A stretch of DNA of 64,000 nucleotides, taken from Xanthomonas campestris pv. phormiicola (GTDB lineage Bacteria; Pseudomonadota; Gammaproteobacteria; Xanthomonadales; Xanthomonadaceae). How positions within the stretch are numbered: the first letter of the stretch is position 1; every line of letters starts with the position of its first letter. A program made the position numbers and the translations under genes. The notes under the pieces were generated by a model that saw nothing but the letters and a program-made list of their open reading frames with translations, searched no databases and had not been told where the DNA came from. Below, in pieces: positions 1-9,354 of this stretch. The stretch spans positions 1,749,001-1,813,000 of the forward strand of contig CP102593.1 of NCBI GenBank assembly GCA_025666215.1, read 5' to 3'.

Positions 1-383
1 GCGGCGCCCCGGTACTTGCGCAACGCCTGCCACTCGGCAGCGCTGACCCCGGCCGGTTGCGCAGGCGCCGCCGCGGCGCTGCCGTCCGCGTTCGTCGTGG
101 CGATGTCGAAGCTCAGGCCAGTGCTGTCCACATGCCGCTGCAGTACCGTGTCGATCGGGCTGGGGTCGGTGGCCGGCACCGCCTCGATCTCGCGGCGCAG
201 CCGTTCCAGCACCTGCGGCAGCGTCGACGTCCCGGTGTCGGCCGCACGCGCTTGCGCCGCGCTGCCGGCGGCCAGCGCAAGCAGCGCGGCCACCGCCAAC
301 GGTGTCGGCCGTGTCCGTGGCGTCCACCGCGGTGCGGCTTCGGCGACAGGCGCAGGCGCGGCACGCGCCGCGGCATGGTTCAC
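1..383 (-). CDS. Hypothetical protein, N-terminal part (runs off the window)
   Basis: The minus strand reads openly from a GTG at 383 to the window edge, giving about 127 residues with no stop. The GTG overlaps the tag stop codon in a GTGA arrangement, which argues for translational coupling to tag. Residues about 28-45 form an alanine/leucine-rich hydrophobic stretch ending near A-Q-A-R-A-A-D, compatible with a signal peptide or membrane anchor after an unusually long N-terminus. The following part is predicted helical and acidic/basic mixed, with no motif I recognise. No function is assigned. The coupled start and continuous frame make it probably real; the missing C-terminus prevents family assignment. 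Confidence 0.5.
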   Translation of the reverse strand, partial: MNHAAARAAPAPVAEAAPRWTPRTRPTPLAVAALLALAAGSAAQARAADTGTSTLPQVLERLRREIEAVPATDPSPIDTVLQRHVDSTGLSFDIATTNADGSAAAAPAQPAGVSAAEWQALRKYRGA

Positions 384-919
384 GCGCCGCGCATCCACGC
401 CGGATCCAGCCGCGCGATGCGCGCGAAGGCCGGGCAATCCTCGCGGTGCGCGCCGCGCAGGTAGCCCAGGCTCATCAGGAACTCGCCGGTGATCTCGCCG
501 CCGGTGAAGCGGAAAGTGCGCTTGAACAGCTTGATCCACTCGGCCTTGGCGCGCGGATGGTGCGCGTCCAGCCAGGCGGCGAAACCGCCGTGCGAGGCGC
601 GCAGGCCCTGGAGCACCTGCGCGTTGTGGATCGCCGCGTGCACCTTGAGCCGGTTGCGGACGATGCCCGGATCGGCGAGCAGGCGCAGCACGTCGGCCTC
701 GCCATAGCCGGCGACCGTATCCACATCGAAATCGGCGTAGGCGGCGCGGAAGCCGGCGCGTTTCTTCAGCATCAGTTCCCAGCTCAGCCCGGCCTGGTTG
801 ATCTCCAATACCAGCCGTTCGAACAGCTCGGGTTCGGCGCGTTGCGGGACGCCGTATTCGTCGTCGTGGTAGGGCCCATGCAGCGCGTGGCCGGGGGCGA
901 TGTCGCAATAGCTGGTCAT
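380..919 (-). CDS. tag: DNA-3-methyladenine glycosylase I
   Basis: Encodes 179 residues, close to the usual length of Tag. The enzyme removes 3-methyladenine from alkylated DNA in the cytoplasm and starts base-excision repair. The family zinc site is visible: Cys5 and His18 near the N-terminus (in the Y-H-D-D-E-Y-G-V-P motif) and a His/Cys pair near the C-terminus (G-A-H-R-E-D-C-P). Glu39, just before the Q-A-G-L-S-W motif, matches the position of the essential glutamate of E. coli Tag. The gene lies 15 bp downstream of the DUF4153 gene on the same strand and its stop overlaps the GTG of the next reading frame, so the three are probably one transcript. Confidence 0.93.
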   Translation of the reverse strand: MTSYCDIAPGHALHGPYHDDEYGVPQRAEPELFERLVLEINQAGLSWELMLKKRAGFRAAYADFDVDTVAGYGEADVLRLLADPGIVRNRLKVHAAIHNAQVLQGLRASHGGFAAWLDAHHPRAKAEWIKLFKRTFRFTGGEITGEFLMSLGYLRGAHREDCPAFARIARLDPAWMRGA

Positions 920-934
920 GTCGGGCGCACTCCG

Positions 935-2755
935 TCAGTCGTCCTGGGCGCTGGTTTCGGGGGAGACTTCGGCGCGCTGCGCATCCGGCAAGGTCAGGTC
1001 TGGCCAGCGCCGCGGCGCCAGTTGCAGCTTGCCGGCGCGCAGCGCGTCGAACGGCGCATCCGCGCGATCGGGCGAGCTGGGCGAGAAATGCACGCGCGCC
1101 ACGTCCTGCCAGCGGTCCTGGTTGTGTGCGTGGATGCGGCATTCCATGCCGAAGTTGTCGGTGTCGTTGCACAGCAGCGCTTCGCTGCTGCCGTCGCCGT
1201 CCAGGTCGCGCACCAGCAGCACGCAGTGGTCCTCGCGCTGGCGACAGCCGCCGTCGTGCAGGGTGCCGGCGAGCAGCGCCTGCCACCAGCCATCGCCGGG
1301 ATCGGCGCTGCCGGCGGCGAGCGGGATGTGCTGGCGCAGTTCGGCCGGAGCGGCAATGCGCTCCGGCGCGCGCTTCTCGCCGCTGGCGTCGTCGTCGCCG
1401 CCCCAGCGCTGCGTGCGCTGCAGGATGCGTTGCAGCCGTTCGCGCTGCGCCGGGTCCTCGGCGAAGCCGGGCGCATCGCGTAGCGACTGCGCCGCCTGGT
1501 AGCCGCGGCGGCCGCTGTCGAAGCGCAGGTAGTACAGGTCCACGTCCGCGGCCGCGGTGCGGCCATCGGCGAAGCGCTGCAACTGGTTGCCGACCACGAT
1601 GCGGTACCGGTCCAGCAGCGGCGAACTGGCGGCCAGCGCCAGCGCGATCACCGCCCAGGACATGACCCGGTTGACCGGCGCCAGCGGCCGCAGCCAGCGC
1701 CCGCCCGGGCGCAGCACCGCCCACGCGTAGCCGAACGCGTAGCCGCAGGCGACCACCGCCACCAGCACGCCGTTGAAGCGGTCCGCGCTCCAGCCGTACT
1801 GGTCGATGCGCAGCCACAGCGCGTACAGCGCCAGCAGCGCGTACAGCGGCAGGCTCAGCAGGCCGGCGTCGATCAGCCGTCGCAGCCATTGCGGATAGGG
1901 CGGGGTGGCGGCGCCGTCCTGATAGACGGCGTTGACGAACAGCACCAGGGCCGACACCAGGCAGATCAGGATCTTCGCCGCGGCGCGGGTTTCCCACAGC
2001 GGCTGCAGGCCGGTGAACGGCAGGCTCAGCGCGAACAGCACCGCCACGAACGCCAGCAGCGGCAGCAGCCCGGTGCAGATCGCGAACAGGATCTGCCGCA
2101 TCACCTGCACCGCGCGCTGCCGGGTGCGGCCGATCAGCACGCCCAGGCCGAACATGAGGCCGGTGGCGAGATAGACGAAGGCGGTCTGGCCGAACAGGGC
2201 GCGGAAGAAATCGATCTTCACCAGCGCGAACAGCGCGCCCCACAGCCACAGCACCAGCCAGCAGATGCCGACGAACAGCCAGGCCAGGGCCAGGGTCAGC
2301 GCGTTCTGCCAGGCATGTTCGAACAGTTCGCGGTACGGCGCCTGCCAGTGGCCATGCTGCAGCCGGCACTGCAGCCACGGCAGCAGCACGAACATGCCCA
2401 GCGCGATGGCCATGCCGAACGGCACCAGCACCTTCTCGCTGCGCAGCCCGGGCGCGCCGGTGGCGCTCCACGCGGCCCAGGCCGACAGCGCCGCCACCAG
2501 CAAGGCCAGGGCGATCGCGTGCTGCCACAGGCGCAATTCGCCCAGGCGCCGCACCGACAGCAGGATCAGCGTCGGCACCGTCAGCACCAGGGTGTACCAG
2601 CACACCCGGCCGCCCAGCGCCGCGAACGGCCACCACCCGGCATCGGCGCCACGCTGGGCCAGGTACAGCAGCGCGCCCTGCAGCAGCGCCACCAGAACGA
2701 TGAAGGCGCGGGTCTGGCGCGGCAGATCGGGGGCGGTTTCCATGCGGGACAGCAT
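935..2755 (-). CDS. DUF4153-family polytopic membrane protein
   Basis: Encodes 606 residues. The first two thirds contain about ten hydrophobic segments separated by short basic loops, typical of the DUF4153 family of inner-membrane proteins of unknown function. The last 200 or so residues are hydrophilic and rich in Arg, Asp and Trp, including acidic D-L-D-G-D-G-S, a short Ca-binding-like loop. A purine-rich AAGG stretch lies directly before the first ATG; a second in-frame ATG five codons later (M-E-T-A-P) is an alternative start. tag follows after 15 bp. Substrate and role are unknown; the call rests on overall membrane layout and resemblance to the family. Confidence 0.75.
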   Translation of the reverse strand: MLSRMETAPDLPRQTRAFIVLVALLQGALLYLAQRGADAGWWPFAALGGRVCWYTLVLTVPTLILLSVRRLGELRLWQHAIALALLVAALSAWAAWSATGAPGLRSEKVLVPFGMAIALGMFVLLPWLQCRLQHGHWQAPYRELFEHAWQNALTLALAWLFVGICWLVLWLWGALFALVKIDFFRALFGQTAFVYLATGLMFGLGVLIGRTRQRAVQVMRQILFAICTGLLPLLAFVAVLFALSLPFTGLQPLWETRAAAKILICLVSALVLFVNAVYQDGAATPPYPQWLRRLIDAGLLSLPLYALLALYALWLRIDQYGWSADRFNGVLVAVVACGYAFGYAWAVLRPGGRWLRPLAPVNRVMSWAVIALALAASSPLLDRYRIVVGNQLQRFADGRTAAADVDLYYLRFDSGRRGYQAAQSLRDAPGFAEDPAQRERLQRILQRTQRWGGDDDASGEKRAPERIAAPAELRQHIPLAAGSADPGDGWWQALLAGTLHDGGCRQREDHCVLLVRDLDGDGSSEALLCNDTDNFGMECRIHAHNQDRWQDVARVHFSPSSPDRADAPFDALRAGKLQLAPRRWPDLTLPDAQRAEVSPETSAQDD

Positions 2756-2849
2756 CCTTGGCGGCGCGGCGGTGCGCGATCGGGGCGATTATGGCAGTCC
2801 GCCCCGGCCCGGCGCAGCGCCGGCGCGGGAGGGACGATAGAATGGGGCC

Positions 2850-3416
2850 ATGTCCGCTTTGCCTACCCCCCTGGCCAACCAACTGCTGATCGCGCTGCCG
2901 GCGCTGTCCGATCCCAATTTCGCCCGCGGCGTGGCCCTGATCTGCCAGCACGACGCCAACGGCGCGATGGGCGTGCTGGTCAACCGCGCCTCCGAATACA
3001 CGCTGGGCGAAGTGCTGGCGCAGATGGGCATCGACACCATCGACGACACGCTGCGCGAGCAGGTGGTGCTCAGCGGCGGGCCGGTGCATCCGGAACGCGG
3101 CTTCGTGATCCACGACGGCGAGCGCGCCTGGGATTCGAGCCTGGCGTTCGGCGACGGCCTGTTCCTGACCACCTCGCGCGACGTGCTCGAAGCGATGGCG
3201 CGCGGCGACGGTCCGCGCAACGCGGTGGTCGCGCTGGGCTGCGCCGGCTGGGGCGCCGGCCAGCTCGAATACGAGCTGGGCGAGAACAGCTGGCTGACCG
3301 CGCCGGCCGATGCCGAACTGCTGTTCGAGCTGCCGCTGGAACGGCGCTGGCAGACCGCGGCCGGCCGCATCGGCGTGGACCTGTTCCGCCTCACCGACTA
3401 CAGCGGGCATGCCTGA
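2850..3416 (+). CDS. algH: YqgE/AlgH family protein (UPF0301)
   Basis: Encodes 188 residues, the usual length for this family. The N-terminus [12 protein letters not shown] and the motifs [20 protein letters not shown] and [13 protein letters not shown] are the family signatures. The biochemical function is not established; in Pseudomonas AlgH affects alginate gene expression. It is the first gene of an algH-ruvX-pyrB run, and ruvX starts inside its last codons, so the three are very likely one operon. Divergent to the DUF4153 gene, with the promoter region in the 94 bp between them. Confidence 0.92.
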   Translation: MSALPTPLANQLLIALPALSDPNFARGVALICQHDANGAMGVLVNRASEYTLGEVLAQMGIDTIDDTLREQVVLSGGPVHPERGFVIHDGERAWDSSLAFGDGLFLTTSRDVLEAMARGDGPRNAVVALGCAGWGAGQLEYELGENSWLTAPADAELLFELPLERRWQTAAGRIGVDLFRLTDYSGHA

Positions 3417-3906
3417 GCCCGGCGCACCCGCTGCGGACACCGCCACTGCCGGCACGATCCGCCGCGACGGCACCGTGCTCGGCTTCGACGTCGGCAACCG
3501 CCGCATCGGCGTGGCCGTGGGCAGCAGCTTCGGCAGCGGCGCGCGCGCGCTGGCGGTGGTCGACGTGCATGCGCAGGGGCCGGACTGGCCGGCGCTGGAC
3601 CGCCTGCACGCCGAATGGCGCCCGCACGGCCTGGTGGTCGGCGACCCGCTGACCCTGGAAGGCGCCGACCAACTCAACCGCAAGCGCGCGCACGCCTTCG
3701 CCCGCGAACTCGGCGCCCGTTACAAGCTGCCGGTGGTGCTGGTCGACGAGCGTTCCAGTTCGGTCGAAGCGGCCAAGCGCTTCGCCGTGGACCGCGCCGC
3801 CGGGCGCAAGCGCCGCCGCGACGCCGCCGCGCTGGACGCGGTCGCCGCCGCGGTGATCATCGAGCGCTGGCTGGCCGCGCCCGACGACGCCACCCCCATT
3901 TCCTGA
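3409..3906 (+). CDS. ruvX: Putative pre-16S rRNA nuclease / Holliday junction resolvase-like RuvX (YqgF)
   Basis: The ATG at 3409 overlaps the algH stop by 8 bp and gives 165 residues; longer in-frame starts would lie deep inside algH. RNase H-like fold motifs are visible: the first catalytic Asp in [24 protein letters not shown] in the middle, and a C-terminal [11 protein letters not shown] helix with acidic residues. Family members process the 5' end of 16S rRNA precursor in the cytoplasm; resolvase activity was the older proposal. About 20 extra residues before the first strand are Ala/Thr-rich and probably disordered. Coupled to algH and followed closely by pyrB. Confidence 0.92.
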   Translation: MPEPGAPAADTATAGTIRRDGTVLGFDVGNRRIGVAVGSSFGSGARALAVVDVHAQGPDWPALDRLHAEWRPHGLVVGDPLTLEGADQLNRKRAHAFARELGARYKLPVVLVDERSSSVEAAKRFAVDRAAGRKRRRDAAALDAVAAAVIIERWLAAPDDATPIS

Positions 3907-3925
3907 TTCCCTGCCCGGACCCGCC

Positions 3926-4873
3926 ATGACTGACCCGCAACTCGATTCGAACGGGCGCCTGCGCCACCTGCTGACCCTGGAAGGCCTGCCGCGCGCGACC
4001 TTGCTGCAATTGCTGGACCGCGCCGGGCAGATCCGCGACGCGGCGGTGGGCCGGGTCGGCAAGCGCAGCGTGCTGGCCGGCACCGCGGTGTGCACGCTGT
4101 TCTTCGAGCCGTCCACGCGCACCCGCAGCTCGTTCCAGCTGGCCGCGCAGCGGCTCGGCGCGGACGTGCTGAACTTCGACGCCTCGACCTCGTCCACGCG
4201 CAAGGGCGAGACCGCGCGCGACACGCTGAAGAACCTGGAAGCGATGGGCGTACGCGGCTTCGTCGTGCGCCATCCCGAGGACGGCGCGGTCGAGCGCCTG
4301 GCCGAGGCGGCCGGCGAGGGCACCGCGCTGATCAACGCCGGCGACGGCCGCAGCGCGCATCCCACCCAGGGCCTGCTCGACATGCTGACCCTGCGCCACG
4401 CCAAGGGCGGCGATTTTTCCAGGCTCAAGCTGGTCATCGTCGGCGACGTCAGGCACTCGCGCGTGGCGCGTTCGGACCTGCATGCGCTGCGCACGCTCGG
4501 CGCCGGCGAAGTGCGCGTGTGCGGCCCGCAGGCGCTGCTGCCCGACGACGGCACCCTGGACGGCTGCGTGGTCGGCGACGACTTCGACGCCATGCTCGAC
4601 GGCGTGGACGCGGTGATGATGCTGCGCCTGCAGCGCGAGCGCATGGAGGAAGGCCTGGTGGCCTCGCTGCAGGGCTACCACGCGCAGTACGGCCTCACCG
4701 CCGAGCGCCTGCGCCGCGCCGCGCCGGGCGCGGTGGTGCTGCACCCGGGCCCGGTCAACCGCGGCGTGGAGATCACCGACGAAGTCGCCGACGGCGCGCA
4801 GTCGTGCATCCTGCGCCAGGTCGCCAACGGCGTGGCGGTGCGCATGGCGGTGCTGGAGACGTTGTTGGGCTGA
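3926..4873 (+). CDS. pyrB: Aspartate carbamoyltransferase catalytic subunit
   Basis: Encodes 315 residues, the standard catalytic-chain size. It condenses carbamoyl phosphate with aspartate in de novo pyrimidine synthesis. The carbamoyl-phosphate loop S-T-R-T-R is at residues 63-67, followed by F-D-A-S-T-S-S-T-R-K-G-E, the H-P-T-Q-G-L-L-D motif and H-P-G-P-V-N-R-G near the C-terminus. It follows ruvX after 19 bp. No pyrI regulatory chain or inactive pyrC-like partner is adjacent. A REP hairpin lies just after the stop. Confidence 0.96.
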   Translation: MTDPQLDSNGRLRHLLTLEGLPRATLLQLLDRAGQIRDAAVGRVGKRSVLAGTAVCTLFFEPSTRTRSSFQLAAQRLGADVLNFDASTSSTRKGETARDTLKNLEAMGVRGFVVRHPEDGAVERLAEAAGEGTALINAGDGRSAHPTQGLLDMLTLRHAKGGDFSRLKLVIVGDVRHSRVARSDLHALRTLGAGEVRVCGPQALLPDDGTLDGCVVGDDFDAMLDGVDAVMMLRLQRERMEEGLVASLQGYHAQYGLTAERLRRAAPGAVVLHPGPVNRGVEITDEVADGAQSCILRQVANGVAVRMAVLETLLG

Positions 4874-4900
4874 GCGGGGGCGGGTGACCGCGCTGGACCT

Positions 4901-4928
4901 TGTGGGAGCGACTTCAGTCGCTCCCACA
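4901..4928. repeat. REP-type palindrome
   Basis: Perfect inverted repeat with 12-base arms (TGTGGGAGCGAC / GTCGCTCCCACA) around a 4-base loop, in the gap between pyrB and the M1 peptidase gene. The GGGAGCGAC..GTCG form is the common extragenic palindrome of Xanthomonas genomes. It may end or stabilise the pyrB transcript; there is no U-tract after it. Confidence 0.8.
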
Positions 4929-5021
4929 GGGGACCTCGGTGATGCAGATGGCTTATCGGCACATCCGCGCCACGCCGTTTCGGCCTACCATCGGGGGCGA
5001 TCCTCCCCACGGACGCCCCAC

Positions 5022-7025
5022 ATGATCCATGCCTTGCGCCGCGCCGGTTTCGCCGCGGCTTGCGTTTCCCTCGTCGGCTTCGCCCAGGCCGCTGCCGCCG
5101 CGCCGGCCGCTGCAGCCCCCGCCAGCGGCTATGACCCACTGGCCCTGTTCGCGCCCTTGCAACTGCCGCAGCCGGCCACCGCCTATCGCAGCGGCGCCGG
5201 CGTGCCCGGGCCGCTGTACTGGCAGAACCGTGCCGACTACGACCTGCACGCCAGCATCGATCCGGCCACGCACACGCTCAGCGGCCAGGAAACCATCACC
5301 TACAGCAACCGCAGCCCGGACACGCTGGACGTGCTGTGGCTGCAGCTGGACCAGAACATCTACCGCGCCGACGCGCGCGCCCGCGGCGTGCGCCCGGCGC
5401 GCGAGGGGCGTCCGCCGGCGCCGGCCACCGACGGCTACCGCATCGCCAAGGTGGAAGTGGAGCAGGGCGGCAAGCGCGTGCCGGCCAACTTCCTGGTCGA
5501 CGACACGCGCATGCGCGTGGACCTGCCGCAGCCGCTGGCCGGTGCCGGCAAGGCGCTGAAGCTGCATATCGACTACGCCTACACGGTGCCCGGCACCTGG
5601 GGCGGGCGCACCGCGATCACCCCGACCGGCGACGGCGACATCTACGAGATCGCGCAGTGGTATCCGCGCATGTCGGTGTACGACGACCAGCGCGGCTGGG
5701 ACACGCAGCCCTACCTGGGCGCGGAGTTCTACCTGGAATACGGCGACTTCGACTACGCGGTGACGGTGCCGTGGAACTACCTGGTCGCCGGGTCCGGCGA
5801 GCTGGTGAACCCGGCGCAGGTGCTCACCGCCGCGCAGCGCCAGCGCCTGGCCCAGGCCGCGGCCAGCGACCGCACCGTGGCGATCCGCAGCGCCGCCGAA
5901 ATCGGCGATGCGGCCAGCCGGCCCACCGCCAGCGGCACCCAGACCTGGCGCTTCCACATGGCGCATACCCGCGACGTGGCCTTCGCCGCCTCGCCGGCGT
6001 TCGTCTGGGACGCGGCGCGCATCAACCTGCCGGAAGGCAAGCATGCGCTGGCGATGTCGGTGTATCCGCGCGAAGGCGTCGGCGCCGACAAGTGGGACCG
6101 CTCCACCGAGTTCGTCAAGGCGTCGATCGAGCACTTCTCGCAGTGGTATCCGTATCCGTGGCCGGTCGCGGTGAACCTCGGCGGCCATGGCGCCGGCATG
6201 GAGTACCCGGGCATCGTCTTCGACGACATGCACGACGGCGGCAAGGACCTGTTCTGGATCACCGCGCACGAGCTGGGCCACGGCTGGTTCCCGATGATCG
6301 TCGGCTCCAACGAACGCCGCTACGCGTTCATGGACGAAGGCTTCAACACCTTCATCGACGTCTACGCCTCCGACGCGGTCAACCACGGCGAATTCGCGCC
6401 CAAGCGCGACAGCGAGTACGCGCCGAAGGGCGGCAACCCGGTCGACGAGATCCTGCCGCTGCTGGCCGATGCGCAGGCGCCGAACCTGCTCGACCGCGCC
6501 GACGCCACCAGCGAGACCTACCGGCATCCGCTGACCTACTTCAAGGGCGCGCTGGGCCTGGTGCTGCTGCGCGAACAGATCCTCGGCCCGGCGCGCTTCG
6601 ATCCGGCATTCCGCAAGTACATCGCCACCTGGGCGTACAGGCATCCGACTCCCTCGGATTTCTTCCGGCTGATGGAAAGCGAGTCCGGCGAGGACCTGGC
6701 GTGGTGGTGGCGCGGCTGGTACCTCAACAACTGGCAGCTGGACATGGGCGTGCGTGCGGCCAGCTATGTCGAGCACGACCCGGCCAAGGGCCTGCTGGTG
6801 ACCTTGCAGAGCAGGCAGAAGCTGGTGATGCCGGCGACCTTGCGCATCGACTTCGCCGACGGCAGCCACCTCGACCAGCGCGTGCCGGTGGAAACCTGGA
6901 TCCAGCAGACCCAGCCGCAGATCCGCGTGCCGAGCACGCAGAAGGTGCTGCACGTGACCCTGGACCCGGACCACCGCCTGCCCGATGCCGATCGGGGCGA
7001 CAACCGGCTCGACACGGTGGGCTGA
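5022..7025 (+). CDS. M1-family zinc metallopeptidase, exported
   Basis: The ATG at 5022 gives 667 residues with a clear signal peptide (basic N-end, hydrophobic run to about residue 29, Ala-rich cleavage region); the open frame upstream of it lacks this logic. The gluzincin motif H-E-L-G-H is at residues 416-420 with the third zinc ligand Glu439, the HEXXH-X18-E spacing of M1 aminopeptidases. The exopeptidase motif G-x-M-E-N appears as G-A-G-M-E-Y-P-G, with Tyr in place of Asn. An N-terminal beta-sandwich region precedes the catalytic domain. Likely periplasmic or secreted peptide hydrolase; substrate unknown. It stands alone between pyrB and a long gap. Confidence 0.9.
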   Translation: MIHALRRAGFAAACVSLVGFAQAAAAAPAAAAPASGYDPLALFAPLQLPQPATAYRSGAGVPGPLYWQNRADYDLHASIDPATHTLSGQETITYSNRSPDTLDVLWLQLDQNIYRADARARGVRPAREGRPPAPATDGYRIAKVEVEQGGKRVPANFLVDDTRMRVDLPQPLAGAGKALKLHIDYAYTVPGTWGGRTAITPTGDGDIYEIAQWYPRMSVYDDQRGWDTQPYLGAEFYLEYGDFDYAVTVPWNYLVAGSGELVNPAQVLTAAQRQRLAQAAASDRTVAIRSAAEIGDAASRPTASGTQTWRFHMAHTRDVAFAASPAFVWDAARINLPEGKHALAMSVYPREGVGADKWDRSTEFVKASIEHFSQWYPYPWPVAVNLGGHGAGMEYPGIVFDDMHDGGKDLFWITAHELGHGWFPMIVGSNERRYAFMDEGFNTFIDVYASDAVNHGEFAPKRDSEYAPKGGNPVDEILPLLADAQAPNLLDRADATSETYRHPLTYFKGALGLVLLREQILGPARFDPAFRKYIATWAYRHPTPSDFFRLMESESGEDLAWWWRGWYLNNWQLDMGVRAASYVEHDPAKGLLVTLQSRQKLVMPATLRIDFADGSHLDQRVPVETWIQQTQPQIRVPSTQKVLHVTLDPDHRLPDADRGDNRLDTVG

Positions 7026-7787
7026 GCCGAGCGGGCTGAGCGGCGCCTGGCGGCTGCATGCCGCTCGCGCCGCTACGCCAGCGCGGCGATCGTGCTGCGT
7101 CGCATGCCCTGAAATCGCCTCTGTTCCGGGTCCAGCCTGTCGCGTTTCGACCAAGGGCGCGGCGCAGACGCCGACGTGCGTCTGCCCGGCCTGCCCAGGT
7201 GGATTCTCTACACTGCGCGCCCGCACAACAGCCGTGCCGCCACGCCGCTCGGCACCGCGCAGAGACGCCGGCCGTGGGCGCTGCGCGAGCACGGCAGGAT
7301 CGCGCCGCCGGCTGTCGATCCATAGCGTTTTTCGCTGGTGCTTGCGTTGCCGGGGGGCGGTGGCCGGCCGGCGCTGCGTGCGCTCGTCGATGCTGCAAGC
7401 GCAACATCGTGCGCAGGGGCGCAGGCGCAGCAATGACGCGCGATTGTCTCCATTGCGATGCCGCCATGCTGCGCATGCGTCGCCGGGCCGGGCGCAGAGG
7501 CCGCCGCTGCGCAGCTCTTCGTCGTTTTCCGTGCGCATCCGGCGATGCGCGCGAGCGCAGCGCAGGCGCCTGTCTTCGTCTGTCGTTGTCTGTCTCCATC
7601 TGTCCGTTCGTGTCTGTTTCGCATGTCTTGCGGCGCGATCGTAGGTGCGGGTCTAGCTTCCCGATTCGACCGATTGCGCCTGCGCCAGGCCCGGCGAAGA
7701 CTGCGTCCGGCCCCCACGCCCCGTGCCATCGCCCATCGCGTCTGCGCAGGGCGCCAGGCATTTATCGCTGCAAGATGGGAGAGTCCG
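7026..7787. other. 762-bp region without a recognised gene
   Basis: High-GC sequence between the M1 peptidase and the pectate lyase. Open frames here have no recognisable product. It must contain the pectate lyase promoter. The one structured feature is a pyrimidine-rich stretch at 7571-7620 in which TGTC recurs every 10 bases, listed separately. Confidence 0.6.
7571..7620 (+). repeat. Five TGTC decamers at exact 10-bp spacing
   Basis: TGTC begins at 7571, 7581, 7591, 7601 and 7611, each followed by a pyrimidine-rich remainder, loosely TGTCtNNNTC. The period equals about one helical turn, so all TGTC faces align. It lies about 170 bp before the pectate lyase start codon. It could be a cooperative regulator site or only low-complexity sequence. 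Confidence 0.4.
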
Positions 7788-8852
7788 ATGAACATCCAGC
7801 CGCTCAAGGGCGCGCTCGCGCTTGCCCTGGTTTTCTGCGCATCGCCGGCCGTCGCCGGCCCGGTCGGCTACGGCGCCGCCACCACCGGCGGCGGCAACGC
7901 GATCCCGATCAACGTCGCCACGATGGAGGCGATGCAGACCGCGATCGACAACTATTCCGGAAGCGGCGGCCTGGTGCTGAACTACACCGGCCAGTTCAAC
8001 TTCGCCAGCATCGGCAACGTCTGCGCACAGTGGCAATTGCCGGCCCGGACCGTGCAGATCAAGAACAAGAGCAATATCACCATCAAGGGCGCCAACGGTT
8101 CCTCGGCGAACTTCGGCCTGTGGGTGGTGGGCGATGCGCACAACATCATCATCCGCAACATGACCATCGGCCTGCTGCCCGGCGGCGAGGACGCCGATTC
8201 GATCTCGCTGGAGGGCAATTCCACCGGCGAGCCATCCAACATCTGGGTCGACCACAACACGGTGTTCGCCTCGTTGACCAAGTGTTCGGGCGCAGGCGAC
8301 GCGTCCTTCGATGGCGGCATCGACATGAAGAAGGGCGTGCACCACGTCACCGTGTCGTACAACTACGTGCACGACTACCAGAAGGTCGCGCTCAACGGCT
8401 ACAGCGACAACGACGCCAAGAATGCCGCCGCGCGCACCACCTACCATCACAACCGCTTCGAGAACGTCGAATCGCGGCTGCCGCTGCAACGCCGCGGCCT
8501 GAGCCACATCTACAACAACTACTTCAACAACGTGATTACTTCCGGCATCAACGTGCGCATGGGCGGGGTGGCGCTGATCGAAGCCAACTACTTCGAGAAC
8601 GTGAAGAACCCGGTCACCTCGCGCGACAGCAGCGAAATCGGCTACTGGGACCTGATCAACAACCATGTGGGCAACGGCATCACCTGGAGCGTGCCGGAAA
8701 ATACCAGCAAACCCTACGCCAACGCCACCACCTGGGTCTCCTCGCAGGTGTTCCCGCAGCCGCTGGGCTACCTCTACACCGCGATCCCGGCGGCGCAGAT
8801 CAAGGCCAAGGTCATCGCCACGGCCGGGGCGGGCAGCAACCTCGCCGAGTAG
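7788..8852 (+). CDS. Secreted pectate lyase, polysaccharide lyase family 1
   Basis: The ATG at 7788 follows a GGGAGAG ribosome site and gives 354 residues with a signal peptide cleaved after A-V-A at about residue 23. The mature protein has the PL1 parallel beta-helix pattern: W-V-D-H-N-T-V-F, asparagine-rich strands (S-H-I-Y-N-N-Y-F-N-N) and the catalytic R-x-P-x-x-R motif in E-S-R-L-P-L-Q-R. It cleaves polygalacturonate by calcium-dependent beta-elimination outside the cell and is a plant cell-wall degrading enzyme, usually exported by type II secretion in Xanthomonas. It stands alone with long flanking gaps, which suggests its own regulation. Confidence 0.93.
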   Translation: MNIQPLKGALALALVFCASPAVAGPVGYGAATTGGGNAIPINVATMEAMQTAIDNYSGSGGLVLNYTGQFNFASIGNVCAQWQLPARTVQIKNKSNITIKGANGSSANFGLWVVGDAHNIIIRNMTIGLLPGGEDADSISLEGNSTGEPSNIWVDHNTVFASLTKCSGAGDASFDGGIDMKKGVHHVTVSYNYVHDYQKVALNGYSDNDAKNAAARTTYHHNRFENVESRLPLQRRGLSHIYNNYFNNVITSGINVRMGGVALIEANYFENVKNPVTSRDSSEIGYWDLINNHVGNGITWSVPENTSKPYANATTWVSSQVFPQPLGYLYTAIPAAQIKAKVIATAGAGSNLAE

Positions 8853-9354
8853 GCGCCGTCGTGGCGTGAGCGAACGCAACCGCAGCCGCCTCCATCCGAT
8901 CCGGAGGCGCCGCCGCCAGAGCGTGCCGATGGCAGGTGCGTGCTGTGCAGCTGGTTCGCGGCATCGTCCGGGCGGACGCTGCGCAGGCACTGGCCACCAC
9001 CTGCGGACCGGCGCCGGGTGGCCGCTGCGCACGCGCGCGCAATGCGTGAATTTTCACGCCGATTTCATCGATTGGGGCCCGCGCCGGCGGCTCCTGCGGC
9101 GGGTCTGCACGCATTCCTCACGTGTCTGAGTGTGTTCAACATAAAGGCGTCTTTGCACGGTCAAGAATCGGCAGCGGTCGCCGTTACCACGCCCAAGCAT
9201 CGGCATGAGCGTGATGCGCAGCGAATCGTTCCAGGAAGGCGCTCTCTCGCTGCCATCCGCCGTTTCGATGCGGTCGCCGGCATGCGTGTGGTTCACGCGA
9301 GTGCCGGCCGTTGCCTATCCCTCATTTCATTCACACTGCATCGGTAATTGCCCC
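8853..9354. other. 502-bp region without a recognised gene
   Basis: Lies between the pectate lyase and the chemoreceptor. A GC-rich dyad at 8887-8909 follows the lyase. The chemoreceptor promoter should be here; I could not identify a convincing sigma-28 or sigma-70 match. Confidence 0.5.
8887..8909 (+). terminator. GC-rich hairpin after pectate lyase
   Basis: Seven-base arms CGCCTCC and GGAGGCG around a 9-base loop, 35 bp after the lyase stop. No U-tract follows, so it is at best a weak or factor-dependent terminator. Confidence 0.35.

Noticed and set aside
7208..7787. Protein gene in the long gap before the pectate lyase
   Set aside because: Several open frames exist on both strands, as expected for high-GC DNA, but none has a ribosome site or recognisable domain.
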